Positions 1-6,875 of a stretch of 18,688 bases of DNA are shown piece after piece (position 1 is the stretch's first letter; each line of letters opens with the position of its first letter). Position numbers and translations under genes: made by a program. The notes beneath the pieces were generated by a model. It made no database searches, was not told the origin of the DNA, and worked only from the letters and a program-made list of their open reading frames with translations. The stretch is from Candidatus Bathyarchaeota archaeon ex4484_135 (GTDB taxonomy: Archaea > Thermoproteota > Bathyarchaeia > EX4484-135), in NCBI GenBank assembly GCA_002255025.1, contig NJEJ01000002.1:1-18688 (forward strand). Direction: 5' to 3'.

Positions 1-651
1 CTCAAGGTCGATTTGGTCAGGCCGGACGTGGAGTTCTTAGGCGTCCTGACGGAAGGCATGTTCTTCCTCGGCCTGAAGCTATCAGAGGTCGTAAGGCCCG
101 GGTTCACGGACAGGAGGCCTTCTAAGAGGCCTTTCTTCCACCCCACGGCCATGATGCCGAAGCTCGCGAGGTGCATGGTCAATCTGGCCCGCTCAAGGCC
201 TGGAGAACTCGTGCTCGACCCGTTCTGTGGGACGGGCAGCATATTGATAGAAGCTGGCCTCCTGGGCTGCCGCATCCTGGGCTCCGACATAAATGCCAAG
301 ATGGCCTTCGGCTGCCTCCTAAACCTCAGGTTCTTCGGCCTCGAGCCGGAGGGCGTGCTGACGGCAGATGCCCTGAGGCCGCCTTTCACTAGGGCCGACA
401 GGGTCGTCACAGACCCGCCATACGGTCGCTCCTCCTCGACAGCTGGCTTAGAGGTCAGGGAAATCTACGAGGGCCTCTTGGCCCTGTTGCCCGAGCTGGT
501 GGAGGAAGGCAAGATGGCCTGTATTGCCGCACCGAGCCAGCTCGGGATGGCCGATATGGCCTCTGAGGCAGGCTTAGAGCTCGTTGAAGCTCATTATTAC
601 TTCGTCCACTCCGGCCTGACACGTGAGCTAGCGGTCCTACAGGTTCCCTGA
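1..651 (+). CDS. trmG10: tRNA (guanine(10)-N2)-dimethyltransferase, Trm-G10 family (5' partial)
   Basis: SAM-dependent methyltransferase expected to methylate N2 of G10 in tRNA. The reading frame is open to the window edge. The first in-frame codons (LKVD before a TTG at 13) match the linker that follows the THUMP RNA-binding domain in this family, so the gene begins outside the window and only the catalytic domain is visible. Seen: SAM-binding motif I (DPFCGTGSILIEAG, about residues 73-86 of the visible part), an acidic motif II (GSDIN), and the catalytic motif DPPYGRSS typical of N2-guanine methylases, ending in the usual family C-terminus. It could instead be another Trm11/RlmL-like N2-G methylase, but the THUMP-methylase layout and DPPYGRSS favour Trm-G10. 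A COG3199-type gene follows after 38 bases on the same strand. Confidence 0.85.
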   Translation, partial: LKVDLVRPDVEFLGVLTEGMFFLGLKLSEVVRPGFTDRRPSKRPFFHPTAMMPKLARCMVNLARSRPGELVLDPFCGTGSILIEAGLLGCRILGSDINAKMAFGCLLNLRFFGLEPEGVLTADALRPPFTRADRVVTDPPYGRSSSTAGLEVREIYEGLLALLPELVEEGKMACIAAPSQLGMADMASEAGLELVEAHYYFVHSGLTRELAVLQVP

Positions 652-689
652 GGCCTGCTTAAGTACCTCCGTGTTGATTGTGATGGGCC

Positions 690-1811
690 ATGAAACGCAC
701 GGGCCAGCCTCGGCTGGGCCTAATCGTGAACCCCATAGCTGGCATGGGAGGAGCCGTCGGCCTGAAGGGGACGGATGGCGAGGAAATCCTCAGGAGGGCC
801 ATAGAGCTAGGTGCTAAGCCCGTCGCACCCGGCAGGGCCAAGGAGTTCCTGAGGGCCTTCGAGCCCATGAAGAACAAGATCAAGCTCCTGGCCGGTGCTG
901 GCCTCATGGGTGAAGTCGAGGCCTTGGAGTGCGGCTACAGGCCGGTTGTCTTCGGCCAGAAGAAGGAGAAAACGACAGCAGAGGACACTAAGGCCATAGC
1001 CAAGGCCATGGTCGAGTACGGGACCGACCTGCTCGTCTTCTGCGGCGGGGACGGGACGGCCAGGGATGTCATGGACGCCGTGGACCAGGAGGTGCCCGTC
1101 TTAGGCGTGCCGACGGGCGTCAAGATGCACAGTGCTGTCTTCGCTGTCAACCCGAGGGCAGCTGCCAGGGTGGCCATGGGCTTCCTGTCGGGCGAGCTGC
1201 CGGTCAGGGAGGCAGAGGTAATGGACGTGGATGAAGAGGCCTTCAGGTCCGGCCGTTTATCGGCCCACCTGTACGGCTACATGCTGGTCCCCTACGAGCC
1301 CGAATTGGTTCAGGATGTCAAGCTGGCCAGCCCCACCACGCCTGACGAGGAGGAGAACAAGTTGGCCATAGCAAGGCAAGTTGTCGAGGAAATGGAGCCG
1401 GGCGTGGTGTACATAATAGGGCCCGGGACCACTACGAAGCCCATAATGGAGCTCCTGGGCCTCGAGAAGACCCTCTTAGGCGTTGACGTGGTGTGCGATG
1501 GCAAGCTGTTGGCCAAGGACGCCAACGAGGCTAAGATATTAGAGCTGATAAAGGGCAGGAAGGCGAAGATAATAGTGACGCCCATAGGAGGGCAGGGCTT
1601 CATATTTGGACGGGGGAACCAACAGATAAGCCCGAAGGTCATAAGGGCTGTAGGACTCGACAACATAATCGTAGTGGCCACAAAGAGCAAGCTGAGGGGC
1701 CTCAGGGCCCTTAGGGTCGATACTGGCGACCCAGAACTCGACGAGGACCTTACGGGCTACATCCGCGTGGTAGCCGATTACGGCGAGGAGGTCGTCATGA
1801 AGATAGAGTGA
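690..1811 (+). CDS. ATP-NAD kinase-like protein (COG3199/AcoX-type family)
   Basis: A 373-residue protein of the NAD-kinase/diacylglycerol-kinase fold, in the archaeal branch often annotated as ATP-NAD kinase-like or AcoX-like. Seen: NPIAGMGG (14-21); the nucleotide-binding GGDGT (119-123) with the downstream RD pair; GVPTGVKMHS (139-148); GPGTTTK (244-250); and a C-terminal glycine-rich segment, GGQGFIFGRGNQQISP (300-315), diagnostic of the COG3199 branch rather than ordinary NadK. The length is usual for this branch and longer than canonical archaeal NAD kinase. The true substrate is not established for the branch, so NAD phosphorylation is an inference. The ATG at 690 is the best start. 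A weak TATA-like CTTAAGTA lies about 30 bases upstream. The gene faces gcvH tail to tail with a 21-base gap; bacterial AcoX genes also sit beside lipoyl-enzyme genes. Confidence 0.8.
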   Translation: MKRTGQPRLGLIVNPIAGMGGAVGLKGTDGEEILRRAIELGAKPVAPGRAKEFLRAFEPMKNKIKLLAGAGLMGEVEALECGYRPVVFGQKKEKTTAEDTKAIAKAMVEYGTDLLVFCGGDGTARDVMDAVDQEVPVLGVPTGVKMHSAVFAVNPRAAARVAMGFLSGELPVREAEVMDVDEEAFRSGRLSAHLYGYMLVPYEPELVQDVKLASPTTPDEEENKLAIARQVVEEMEPGVVYIIGPGTTTKPIMELLGLEKTLLGVDVVCDGKLLAKDANEAKILELIKGRKAKIIVTPIGGQGFIFGRGNQQISPKVIRAVGLDNIIVVATKSKLRGLRALRVDTGDPELDEDLTGYIRVVADYGEEVVMKIE

Positions 1812-1832
1812 ACAACGTGCCCTGCGAGCCCT

Positions 1833-2258
1833 CTAAGCCCTGCTTTCGAGCCCCTCTATGTACTTGGCGTACTGCTCGGCGGTCATCAGGGCCTTCAGGT
1901 CCTTCTCCAGGGCCTCTTGGCTCACCGGCCTTATCTTGGCTATCCAGCCCTGGCCGTAAGGGTCCTGGTTAAGTAGCTCTGGCCTGTCAAACAGCTCCTC
2001 GTTGACCTCGATCACCTGGCCCGAGACGGGCGAGTATATCTCGCTCGTGGCCTTCACGCTGTCCACGCTGGCGAAGGCCTCCATCTGGCCTACTTCGGCC
2101 CCTACCTCCGGCAGCTCGACGTTCACGATCTCGTGCAGCTTCTTCTGGGCGTAATCCGTTATGCCCATGAGGACCGTCCCGTCCGGCAGCACCTTGGCCC
2201 ACTCGTGCTCCCGCGTGTAGTATAGGCCCTCGGGGACCTCGTACTCGCCCACCTTCAC
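1833..2258 (-). CDS. gcvH: Glycine cleavage system H protein
   Basis: Lipoyl-carrier protein of the glycine cleavage complex; it shuttles the aminomethyl group between the P, T and L proteins. At 141 residues it has normal family length. Seen: the N-terminal REHEW, the GITDYAQKKLHEIVNVELP strand pattern, and the lipoylation segment SVDSVKATSEIYSPVSG, in which Lys69 is the expected attachment site. The C-terminal helix (MTAEQYAKYIEGL) is typical. The start is GTG, and its first bases overlap the gcvT stop in a GTGA of four bases, so translation is probably coupled; a GAGGAGG lies about 9 bases upstream. It is the last gene of a zinc-ribbon/gcvT/gcvH operon. P protein, L protein and lipoate ligase genes are not in this window. 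Confidence 0.96.
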   Translation of the reverse strand: MKVGEYEVPEGLYYTREHEWAKVLPDGTVLMGITDYAQKKLHEIVNVELPEVGAEVGQMEAFASVDSVKATSEIYSPVSGQVIEVNEELFDRPELLNQDPYGQGWIAKIRPVSQEALEKDLKALMTAEQYAKYIEGLESRA

Positions 2259-3400
2259 GTCCCGGCCCTCCTCTTCCGGCCGTACTTGGCTGGGTCGTAA
2301 AAAGGTGGCTTGACCACCACTGCCCTGGCCCTGCGGGCCCTCAGGTCCACGAGGAGTTCCGTGCCCGGCTCGGACAGCTCAGGCCTGACATAGGCCATGG
2401 CTATCCCGCACTTAAGAAGGGGCGAGAAAGTACCGCTCGTCACCCAGCCCGCCTCATGGCCGTCCGCCCCCAGGATCTTGTAGCCGTGCCTCGGGACCCC
2501 TTTCTCCACTAGCTTCAGGCACACCAGCACCTTATCGGGACCCTTCTCGGCCTCCTTTAACAGGGCCTCGCGTCCTATGAAGCCTTCTTTCCCCAGGTCA
2601 ACCGCGAAGGACAGGCCAGCCTCGAAAGGCGTTGTGTTCTCGTCCATGTCGGTCCCATAGAGCCTGTAGCCAGCCTCAAGCCTCAGGGTATCCCGGGCTC
2701 CCAGGCCGCAGGGCCTTATGCCGAAATCGCGTCCGGCCTCTAAGATGGCATTCCAGATTCTTAACGCCTTCTCGGGGCTCTCGACCGGAGCATCCCATAT
2801 GTATATCTCGAAGCCGTCCTCACCCGTGTAGCCCATCCTGGCCACCATGACCTTGGTACCCGATATATGGGCCTCGGTGAAGCTATGCCACTTCAGGCCC
2901 GATACAGGCTTATCACATAAGAGTTCGATGACATCTTGGGCCTTTGGGCCCTGGACAGCCATCATGGCTACATCATCCGATAGGTCCTTTATGGCCACGT
3001 CCCGACCCTCAGCATGCTCGGCAAGCCACCTGAGGTCCTTGGACCTATTAGCCGCGTTCACGACCAACAGGAACGCATCACTCGACCTTCTGAGGACCAC
3101 CACGTCATCTATTATGCCTCCCCGCTCGTCGCACATGAGGGAGTAAGAGGACCTGCCGGGCCTCAGGGAGCTGATGTCGCCCGTGAGGACGTAATTCAGG
3201 AAGGACTCGGCATCAGGGCCCTCGACGGCCACCCGGCCCATGTGGCTGACGTCGAACACGCCGACGGCCTCGCGGACAGCCATGTGCTCCGGTATTATGC
3301 CCTCGTACCAGAGGGGCATCTCGAAGCCAGCGAACTCACCCATCCTGGCCTTTCCAAGGTGGAAAGAATAGAAATGGGTTCTCTTCAGCCCGGGAGACAA
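2255..3400 (-). CDS. gcvT: Glycine cleavage system T protein (aminomethyltransferase)
   Basis: Tetrahydrofolate-dependent (tetrahydromethanopterin in some archaea) aminomethyltransferase that releases ammonia from the H-protein-bound intermediate. It has 381 residues. Seen: the N-terminal KRTHFYSFH and FAGFEMPLWYEG, the FDVSHMGRV signature, GGIIDDVVV with the catalytic aspartate near residue 98-99, the NAANRSKD motif, YTGEDGFEIYI, and the C-terminal barrel with GWVTSGTFSPLLKCGIAMAYV. The start is an unusual TTG directly abutting the TAA of the upstream zinc gene. It is preferred over the internal Met20 because homologues begin before KRT and because a GGAGGT ribosome site lies at 3409-3414, about 8 bases before it. 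It shares four bases with gcvH. Assignment to GcvT rather than a YgfZ or dimethylglycine-oxidase relative rests on the partner gcvH and the intact catalytic region. Confidence 0.96.
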   Translation of the reverse strand: MSPGLKRTHFYSFHLGKARMGEFAGFEMPLWYEGIIPEHMAVREAVGVFDVSHMGRVAVEGPDAESFLNYVLTGDISSLRPGRSSYSLMCDERGGIIDDVVVLRRSSDAFLLVVNAANRSKDLRWLAEHAEGRDVAIKDLSDDVAMMAVQGPKAQDVIELLCDKPVSGLKWHSFTEAHISGTKVMVARMGYTGEDGFEIYIWDAPVESPEKALRIWNAILEAGRDFGIRPCGLGARDTLRLEAGYRLYGTDMDENTTPFEAGLSFAVDLGKEGFIGREALLKEAEKGPDKVLVCLKLVEKGVPRHGYKILGADGHEAGWVTSGTFSPLLKCGIAMAYVRPELSEPGTELLVDLRARRARAVVVKPPFYDPAKYGRKRRAGT

Positions 3401-3589
3401 TTACTTAGACCTCCTCGACTTTTTTAAGGGCATTATCTCGACCTTCACGGGCACCACGGACAGCTTATGGCCACACTTAGGGCACCTCTCGTCCTCAAAC
3501 ATCTGTATTATCTCGTCCGGTGGCTTCAGGTCTTCTTCTTCCTCAAAGAGAACGTATCCGCATTTAGAACAAACGACCTTCTGCGGCAT
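3401..3589 (-). CDS. Small zinc-ribbon protein (62 aa), first gene of the gcvT-gcvH operon
   Basis: A 62-residue protein with two CxxC knuckles (CSKCG at 7-11 and CPKCGHKL further on) about 28 residues apart, an acidic linker (LFEEEEDLKPPDE) and a basic C-terminus (KKSRRSK). This is a single zinc ribbon of a kind common among archaeal small proteins; the function is unknown. The start is taken as the ATG at 3589. AGGTG lies about 5 bases upstream of it, and a TATA box sits about 35 bases upstream, inside the longer 90-residue reading frame (from 3673). That extension would therefore precede transcription. The gene abuts gcvT with no gap (TAA then TTG), so it is co-transcribed with glycine cleavage genes; whether it serves that pathway is unknown. 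Confidence 0.8.
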   Translation of the reverse strand: MPQKVVCSKCGYVLFEEEEDLKPPDEIIQMFEDERCPKCGHKLSVVPVKVEIMPLKKSRRSK

Positions 3590-3620
3590 ACGGGCACCTA
3601 AAATGGCTTGGTCATGGGCC

Positions 3621-3637
3621 GTATAAGCCTTTTCACG
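3621..3637 (-). promoter_or_regulatory. TATA/BRE promoter of the zinc-ribbon-gcvT-gcvH operon
   Basis: Read on the minus strand this is a purine-rich BRE (GAAAAGG) followed directly by CTTATAC. Spacing of about 26 bases puts transcription start near 3598, giving a leader of roughly nine bases before the ATG at 3589 that carries the AGGTG. The spacing is what is expected of a TBP/TFB promoter. Confidence 0.6.
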
Positions 3638-3774
3638 TGCCATAACCTGGTCAGCAAGTGGGGCCCAGGCCATTAGGCCTTAGGTGGCCGAAATCACCCT
3701 CTCTGAGGCCCCTTTAAGGCCGTTATAAGGGGCTTTCCCGCCAGCTCGGGAGACCGTCGTTTCATCATCCTTCA

Positions 3775-3972
3775 GTGCCGCCTGGGCTCCCCGCACGGCT
3801 GGCCTCGGGGGCCCCTACCGATCCTGATAACCTCAAGGGCCCTATATCGGTTTCGGATAGTTTCCTCGTGGGCCCTGACCCTTTCTCCGTAAGGCACATC
3901 AGGCTGGCCCACGAGTTCGGCCTTGGAGCGGCCGATTTAGACGGGCTGGAAATCATAGAACTCGTGGCCTAA
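3775..3972 (+). CDS. Small ORF resembling the C-terminal end of a DUF362 protein (possible remnant)
   Basis: A 65-codon ORF with a GTG start and no clear ribosome site. Its last ~30 residues (GPDPFSVRHIRLAHEFGLG, then AADLDGLEII) resemble the C-terminal segment of DUF362 iron-sulfur-associated proteins, where a DP pair is followed by an HIRLA-like helix and a GLG-x-x-DL turn. The rest of that domain is missing, so this is either a decayed remnant or a real small protein. For coding: house codon use (AGG, ATA, GCC) in the second half, and a TAA stop sharing four bases with the stop of convergent wtpC. A TTATAA at 3723-3728 could be its promoter. The N-terminal third is low-complexity and may be untranslated. 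The family link is from memory of the motif, not a search. Confidence 0.4.
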   Translation: MPPGLPARLASGAPTDPDNLKGPISVSDSFLVGPDPFSVRHIRLAHEFGLGAADLDGLEIIELVA

Positions 3973-5027
3973 ATGACCTTCACGCTCGAGGCCTTGAAGG
4001 CCAGATAGACCTTAGAGCCAATCCTTATGCCAAACTCCTCTTTTGAGACGGGCGTTATTACGGACACAAGCTCTACGCCGGAGCCGACCTCGACTCTCAG
4101 CTCGAACACATGCCCCCTCGGCTCGATGCTCACCACCCGGCCCTCTAGCACGTTCCTGGCACTTGTCACGGGCCTCTGGACGGACACTAGGATGTCCTCG
4201 GCCCTGAGGCACATTATGGCGTCTCCCTCCCGTCCCTCGACGGACAGTATCTTGAGGCCGTCCACTTCCAACTCGTAGAGGCCGTTTAGCCTCCTGCAGC
4301 GGCACCTCAGGATGTTCTTGAAGCCCAAAAACTTGGCCACGAACTCGCTGGCAGGTTTCCTGAGCATTTCACGGGCATCGCCAGCCTGGACCAGGCGGCC
4401 AGAATCCATTATGGCCAGGTCGTCGGCCAGCTTGAGGGCCTCGAGCCTGTTATGCGTCACGTGTATGGCCGTCAGGCCCAGCTGGTCATGCAGGTCCTTG
4501 AGCTTCTCCGCCAAGCGGGCCCTGGAAGCCTCATCTACGTGTGCGAGGGGCTCGTCTAACAACAGCAGCTCTGGCCCGATGGCCAAGGCCCTGGCCAAGG
4601 CCACCTCTTTGGCCTCTCCTCCGCTGAGCTGCCCGGGCCTCCGGGGAGCCAGATGCTCTATCCCGACCAGTTCCAAAGCCCACTTGACCTTCTCCTCGAG
4701 CTCCCGGCCCCTCAGGCCCCTAGCCCTGAGGCCGAAGGCCACGTTCCCGTAGACCGTCATGTGCGGGAAGAGCATGGGCTCTTGGAACACGTATCCTATC
4801 CGCCTTTCCTCCGGGGGGAGGCGTGTTATATCCCGGCCATTGAGGAACACCCGGCCCTCGATGGGCCTTATCAGGCCTGCTATGGCGTTCAGGAGGGTGG
4901 TCTTCCCGGCCCCGTTAGGGCCCATGAGGACCATGTAGCGGCCATCCCTGACCTCCAAATCGACCCCCTTAAGCTCAAAAGAGCCGACCTTGACCCTCAG
5001 GCCCCTGACCTTAAGCACGGCGGGCAC
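3969..5027 (-). CDS. wtpC: Tungstate/molybdate ABC transporter ATP-binding protein
   Basis: ATPase subunit energising oxyanion uptake with WtpA and WtpB. Seen in order: Walker A GPNGAGKTT (36-44), Q-loop FQEP (Gln82), signature LSGGE (134-138; Glu in place of the usual Gln), Walker B LLLLDEP (154-160), and the H-loop His192 in HVTHN. These are followed by a C-terminal TOBE-type region from about residue 275 (GRVVSIEPRGHVFELRVEV) of the sort that binds oxyanion in ModC/WtpC. The 352-residue length fits the family. The annotated GTG start overlaps wtpB by 17 bases. A GTG three codons later (5018), preceded at six bases by GGGTG, is an equally good start. Molybdate versus tungstate cannot be decided from this subunit; WtpA decides it. 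Confidence 0.92.
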   Translation of the reverse strand: MPAVLKVRGLRVKVGSFELKGVDLEVRDGRYMVLMGPNGAGKTTLLNAIAGLIRPIEGRVFLNGRDITRLPPEERRIGYVFQEPMLFPHMTVYGNVAFGLRARGLRGRELEEKVKWALELVGIEHLAPRRPGQLSGGEAKEVALARALAIGPELLLLDEPLAHVDEASRARLAEKLKDLHDQLGLTAIHVTHNRLEALKLADDLAIMDSGRLVQAGDAREMLRKPASEFVAKFLGFKNILRCRCRRLNGLYELEVDGLKILSVEGREGDAIMCLRAEDILVSVQRPVTSARNVLEGRVVSIEPRGHVFELRVEVGSGVELVSVITPVSKEEFGIRIGSKVYLAFKASSVKVI

Positions 5028-5811
5028 CCCCGTAAGGCCTCATGCCGAAGGCAGATGCCACGGCCAGGATGCAGGCCGTCAGCAAGATGAGCACGACTAC
5101 CACGGGCTGGGAGCCCCTCAGGCCCGAGGTCAGGAACCTGCGGTAGACCAAGACGGGTGCTGTCTCCGGGTGGTAGGCTATCACGACCACGGCACCGAAC
5201 TCGCTCAAGGCCCTGGCCCAGGCCATGAGGAAGCCAGCCAAGATGCCCTCTTTCGCGAGCGGGAGGCTGACCCAGAGGAAGGCCTTGGTCTTAGAGGCCC
5301 CTAAGCTCCTTGCGACCAGCTCCAGCTCGACCGGCACCTCGTCGAAGGCCGCCCTGGCCGAGAAGACGAGCAGGGGGGCACTCACGAACGTCTGGGCGAC
5401 TATTATGCCGAGCGGTTTATCGAGCAGGAAGGGCATCACAGGCCTGAACGGGCTCTTGGGGCCGAAGAAGCTTAGGACCGCTATACCAGCCGCCGTGTGA
5501 GGCAGGAGGACCGGGATGGCTAAGACCGACTCCACTGCGGACCTCAGTTTGCCATCTGATCTAGACAGGGCGTAGGCGAGCGGGACGCCCAGGACAAGCG
5601 ATATCAAGCCCGTCGCTGTGGCCGTCAAGAAGCTCATACCTATGGCGGACAGGACCTCCCGGTCGAGGAAGGCCCTGACCAAGTCGTGTGGACTACAGGA
5701 AAGCAGGATCGAGAAAACAGGGCCAGCTAGGGCCAGGAGGCCGAGGGCCGAGGCAGCGGCCACCGGCAGAGGGACCATCCCGGGCCTTCGGGCGTCAGCC
5801 CTCACGCTCAT
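5011..5811 (-). CDS. wtpB: Tungstate/molybdate ABC transporter permease
   Basis: Integral membrane subunit of the oxyanion importer, 266 residues. About six hydrophobic segments are visible (roughly 15-37, 58-82, 92-113, 133-153, 188-213 and 238-258). The cytoplasmic EAA-like coupling loop around residues 160-190 (LVARSLGASKTKAFLWVSLP) is what docks on the ATPase. The ATG start is preceded by GGGAGGAG, and the gene overlaps wtpA by 17 bases and wtpC by 17 bases, which indicates one translationally coupled operon. The sequence alone would fit ModB or WtpB; the WtpA-type binding protein upstream makes WtpB the better name. Confidence 0.92.
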   Translation of the reverse strand: MSVRADARRPGMVPLPVAAASALGLLALAGPVFSILLSCSPHDLVRAFLDREVLSAIGMSFLTATATGLISLVLGVPLAYALSRSDGKLRSAVESVLAIPVLLPHTAAGIAVLSFFGPKSPFRPVMPFLLDKPLGIIVAQTFVSAPLLVFSARAAFDEVPVELELVARSLGASKTKAFLWVSLPLAKEGILAGFLMAWARALSEFGAVVVIAYHPETAPVLVYRRFLTSGLRGSQPVVVVLILLTACILAVASAFGMRPYGGARRA

Positions 5812-6772
5812 ACTCCTCCCACTCCACCACGTAGGGCTTCAGCGGGTCTGGCACATTTTCATAGCCTATGGCGAGGCAGGGCCCCAGCGTGTTCTGGCCA
5901 CAGGACCTTATTATGGAGGAGCCCTCGCTGCTCAGCACGAACTTCACGAACTCCAGGGCTAGGTCGGGGTGCTCTGCTACCTTCGGTATCGTTATGGCAT
6001 ACCTTATCGGCTCGCCATGCACTTCCCCGAGCCCCTCCACGTGGACGACGGCCTTAGCGTAGAAGTCAGCGTACTCCTCGTGCCCTAGGTCAATTTGGGG
6101 CGGAAGGTCCACGTACCTCAGGCCGTGCTGGACGGCCACCGACTTGTATAGGAAGGCGTAATCCAGCTGGCCGGCCTCGAGGAGCACGACCAAATCGTGG
6201 CTCTTTGGCCTCGTGGGCTCCGGGCTCTTCGCCAGCAGCTTGTCGTAGAGGCCCGGCTGACCGTAGTACATCTCGGCCAGCCTCCAGACCAAGAGGGCCC
6301 TGTAGCCACATGGGTCTTGGACCGGGTCAGAGCGGCCTATGGAGACGCCCTCTCGGCACAGTACCTCAGGCCAGTTGTCGGGTCCTATCTCGTCGGCATA
6401 ATCGCTCTGGTTCGTGTAAGCTATGACCATCTCGTTCGTGGCGAATATTATGCACCAATCCGCTAAGTCGGGCCACATGAGCTTCAATATGGGCTTGTAA
6501 TCGGCTAGGGCTAGGACATCGCACTTACGACCCAGGTCAGTTACCTGCCTGACAGCCGTCACGCTCCCGTAAGCCTCTAGCTGGACCCTGACGCCATACT
6601 TGGCCTCGAAGGCCTCGGCGAGCTTCTCCATGGGGACCGTTAAGCTGCCGGCGTGGAAGACCACTATGACAGGCCTCCTCCTGGCCTGGTAGAGCCAGTA
6701 GCCCAGCAAGGCCCCTACGACCACGAGGGCCATCATGATGGCTAACATCAGGCGGGTGTTTGGGTCCTTCAT
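5795..6772 (-). CDS. wtpA: Tungstate-binding protein of ABC transporter
   Basis: Membrane-anchored extracytoplasmic binding protein for tungstate (and molybdate). Seen: an N-terminal hydrophobic helix (about residues 8-28) followed by ARRRP, with no lipobox cysteine, so probably an uncleaved anchor; then HAGSLTVPMEKL, YGSVTAVRQVT, DVLALADYKPI, FATNEMVIAYTNQSDYAD, GRSDPVQDPCGYRAL and PKSHDLV, which follow the WtpA family order closely and differ from bacterial ModA. I place the start at the ATG at 6772 (325 residues) rather than 6796. The TATA box predicts transcription start near 6776, and the eight extra codons lie inside a perfect palindrome. The message is then nearly leaderless. First gene of wtpABC, divergent from leuS. 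Confidence 0.92.
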   Translation of the reverse strand: MKDPNTRLMLAIMMALVVVGALLGYWLYQARRRPVIVVFHAGSLTVPMEKLAEAFEAKYGVRVQLEAYGSVTAVRQVTDLGRKCDVLALADYKPILKLMWPDLADWCIIFATNEMVIAYTNQSDYADEIGPDNWPEVLCREGVSIGRSDPVQDPCGYRALLVWRLAEMYYGQPGLYDKLLAKSPEPTRPKSHDLVVLLEAGQLDYAFLYKSVAVQHGLRYVDLPPQIDLGHEEYADFYAKAVVHVEGLGEVHGEPIRYAITIPKVAEHPDLALEFVKFVLSSEGSSIIRSCGQNTLGPCLAIGYENVPDPLKPYVVEWEEYEREG

Positions 6773-6800
6773 ACCGTTGTGCATAGCCATGCACAACGGT
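6773..6800. promoter_or_regulatory. Perfect 28-bp palindrome, putative repressor operator of wtpABC
   Basis: Arms ACCGTTGTGCAT and ATGCACAACGGT are exact reverse complements (12 of 12) around a four-base AGCC. The element starts next to the wtp TATA box (6800-6806) and ends one base before the proposed wtpA ATG, so it covers the predicted transcription start. That is the classic position for repression. A dimeric regulator sensing molybdate or tungstate (ModE-like or another helix-turn-helix protein) is the natural guess; no regulator gene is in this window. Confidence 0.65.
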
Positions 6801-6812
6801 TATAAGGTTTCG
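6800..6812 (-). promoter_or_regulatory. TATA/BRE promoter of wtpABC
   Basis: On the minus strand CGAAAC leads into CTTATAA. Twenty-six bases downstream falls near 6776, inside the far arm of the 28-bp palindrome and about four bases before the wtpA ATG at 6772, predicting a nearly leaderless message. Confidence 0.6.
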
Positions 6813-6833
6813 CCTTCCGAGGGTGCGGGCAAG

Positions 6834-6841
6834 TTTTATAA
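6834..6841 (+). promoter_or_regulatory. TATA box of leuS
   Basis: TTTTATAA, preceded by AAG, predicts transcription start near 6864 and a leader of about 12 bases before the leuS ATG at 6876. The core TTATAA is self-complementary, so it could also bind TBP in the opposite direction. Confidence 0.5.
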
Positions 6842-6875
6842 GGAGTCAAGCACCCGCCTTTCCAGACCGGAGGTC

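Noticed and set aside
3590..3673. 28-codon N-terminal extension of the zinc-ribbon protein
   Set aside because: It contains the TATA box, and the AGGTG site points to the ATG at 3589.
3674..3774. Spacer checked for a C/D-box RNA or tRNA
   Set aside because: No paired C and D boxes, no tRNA arm signature; only a TTATAA at 3723-3728 is visible.
6821..6855. GGGTGC/GCACCC inverted repeat around the leuS TATA box
   Set aside because: Only six-base arms, 23 bases apart; too weak to call an operator.
6735..6875. 47-codon upstream extension of leuS
   Set aside because: It crosses wtpA, the palindrome and both TATA boxes, and has no similarity to LeuRS N-termini.
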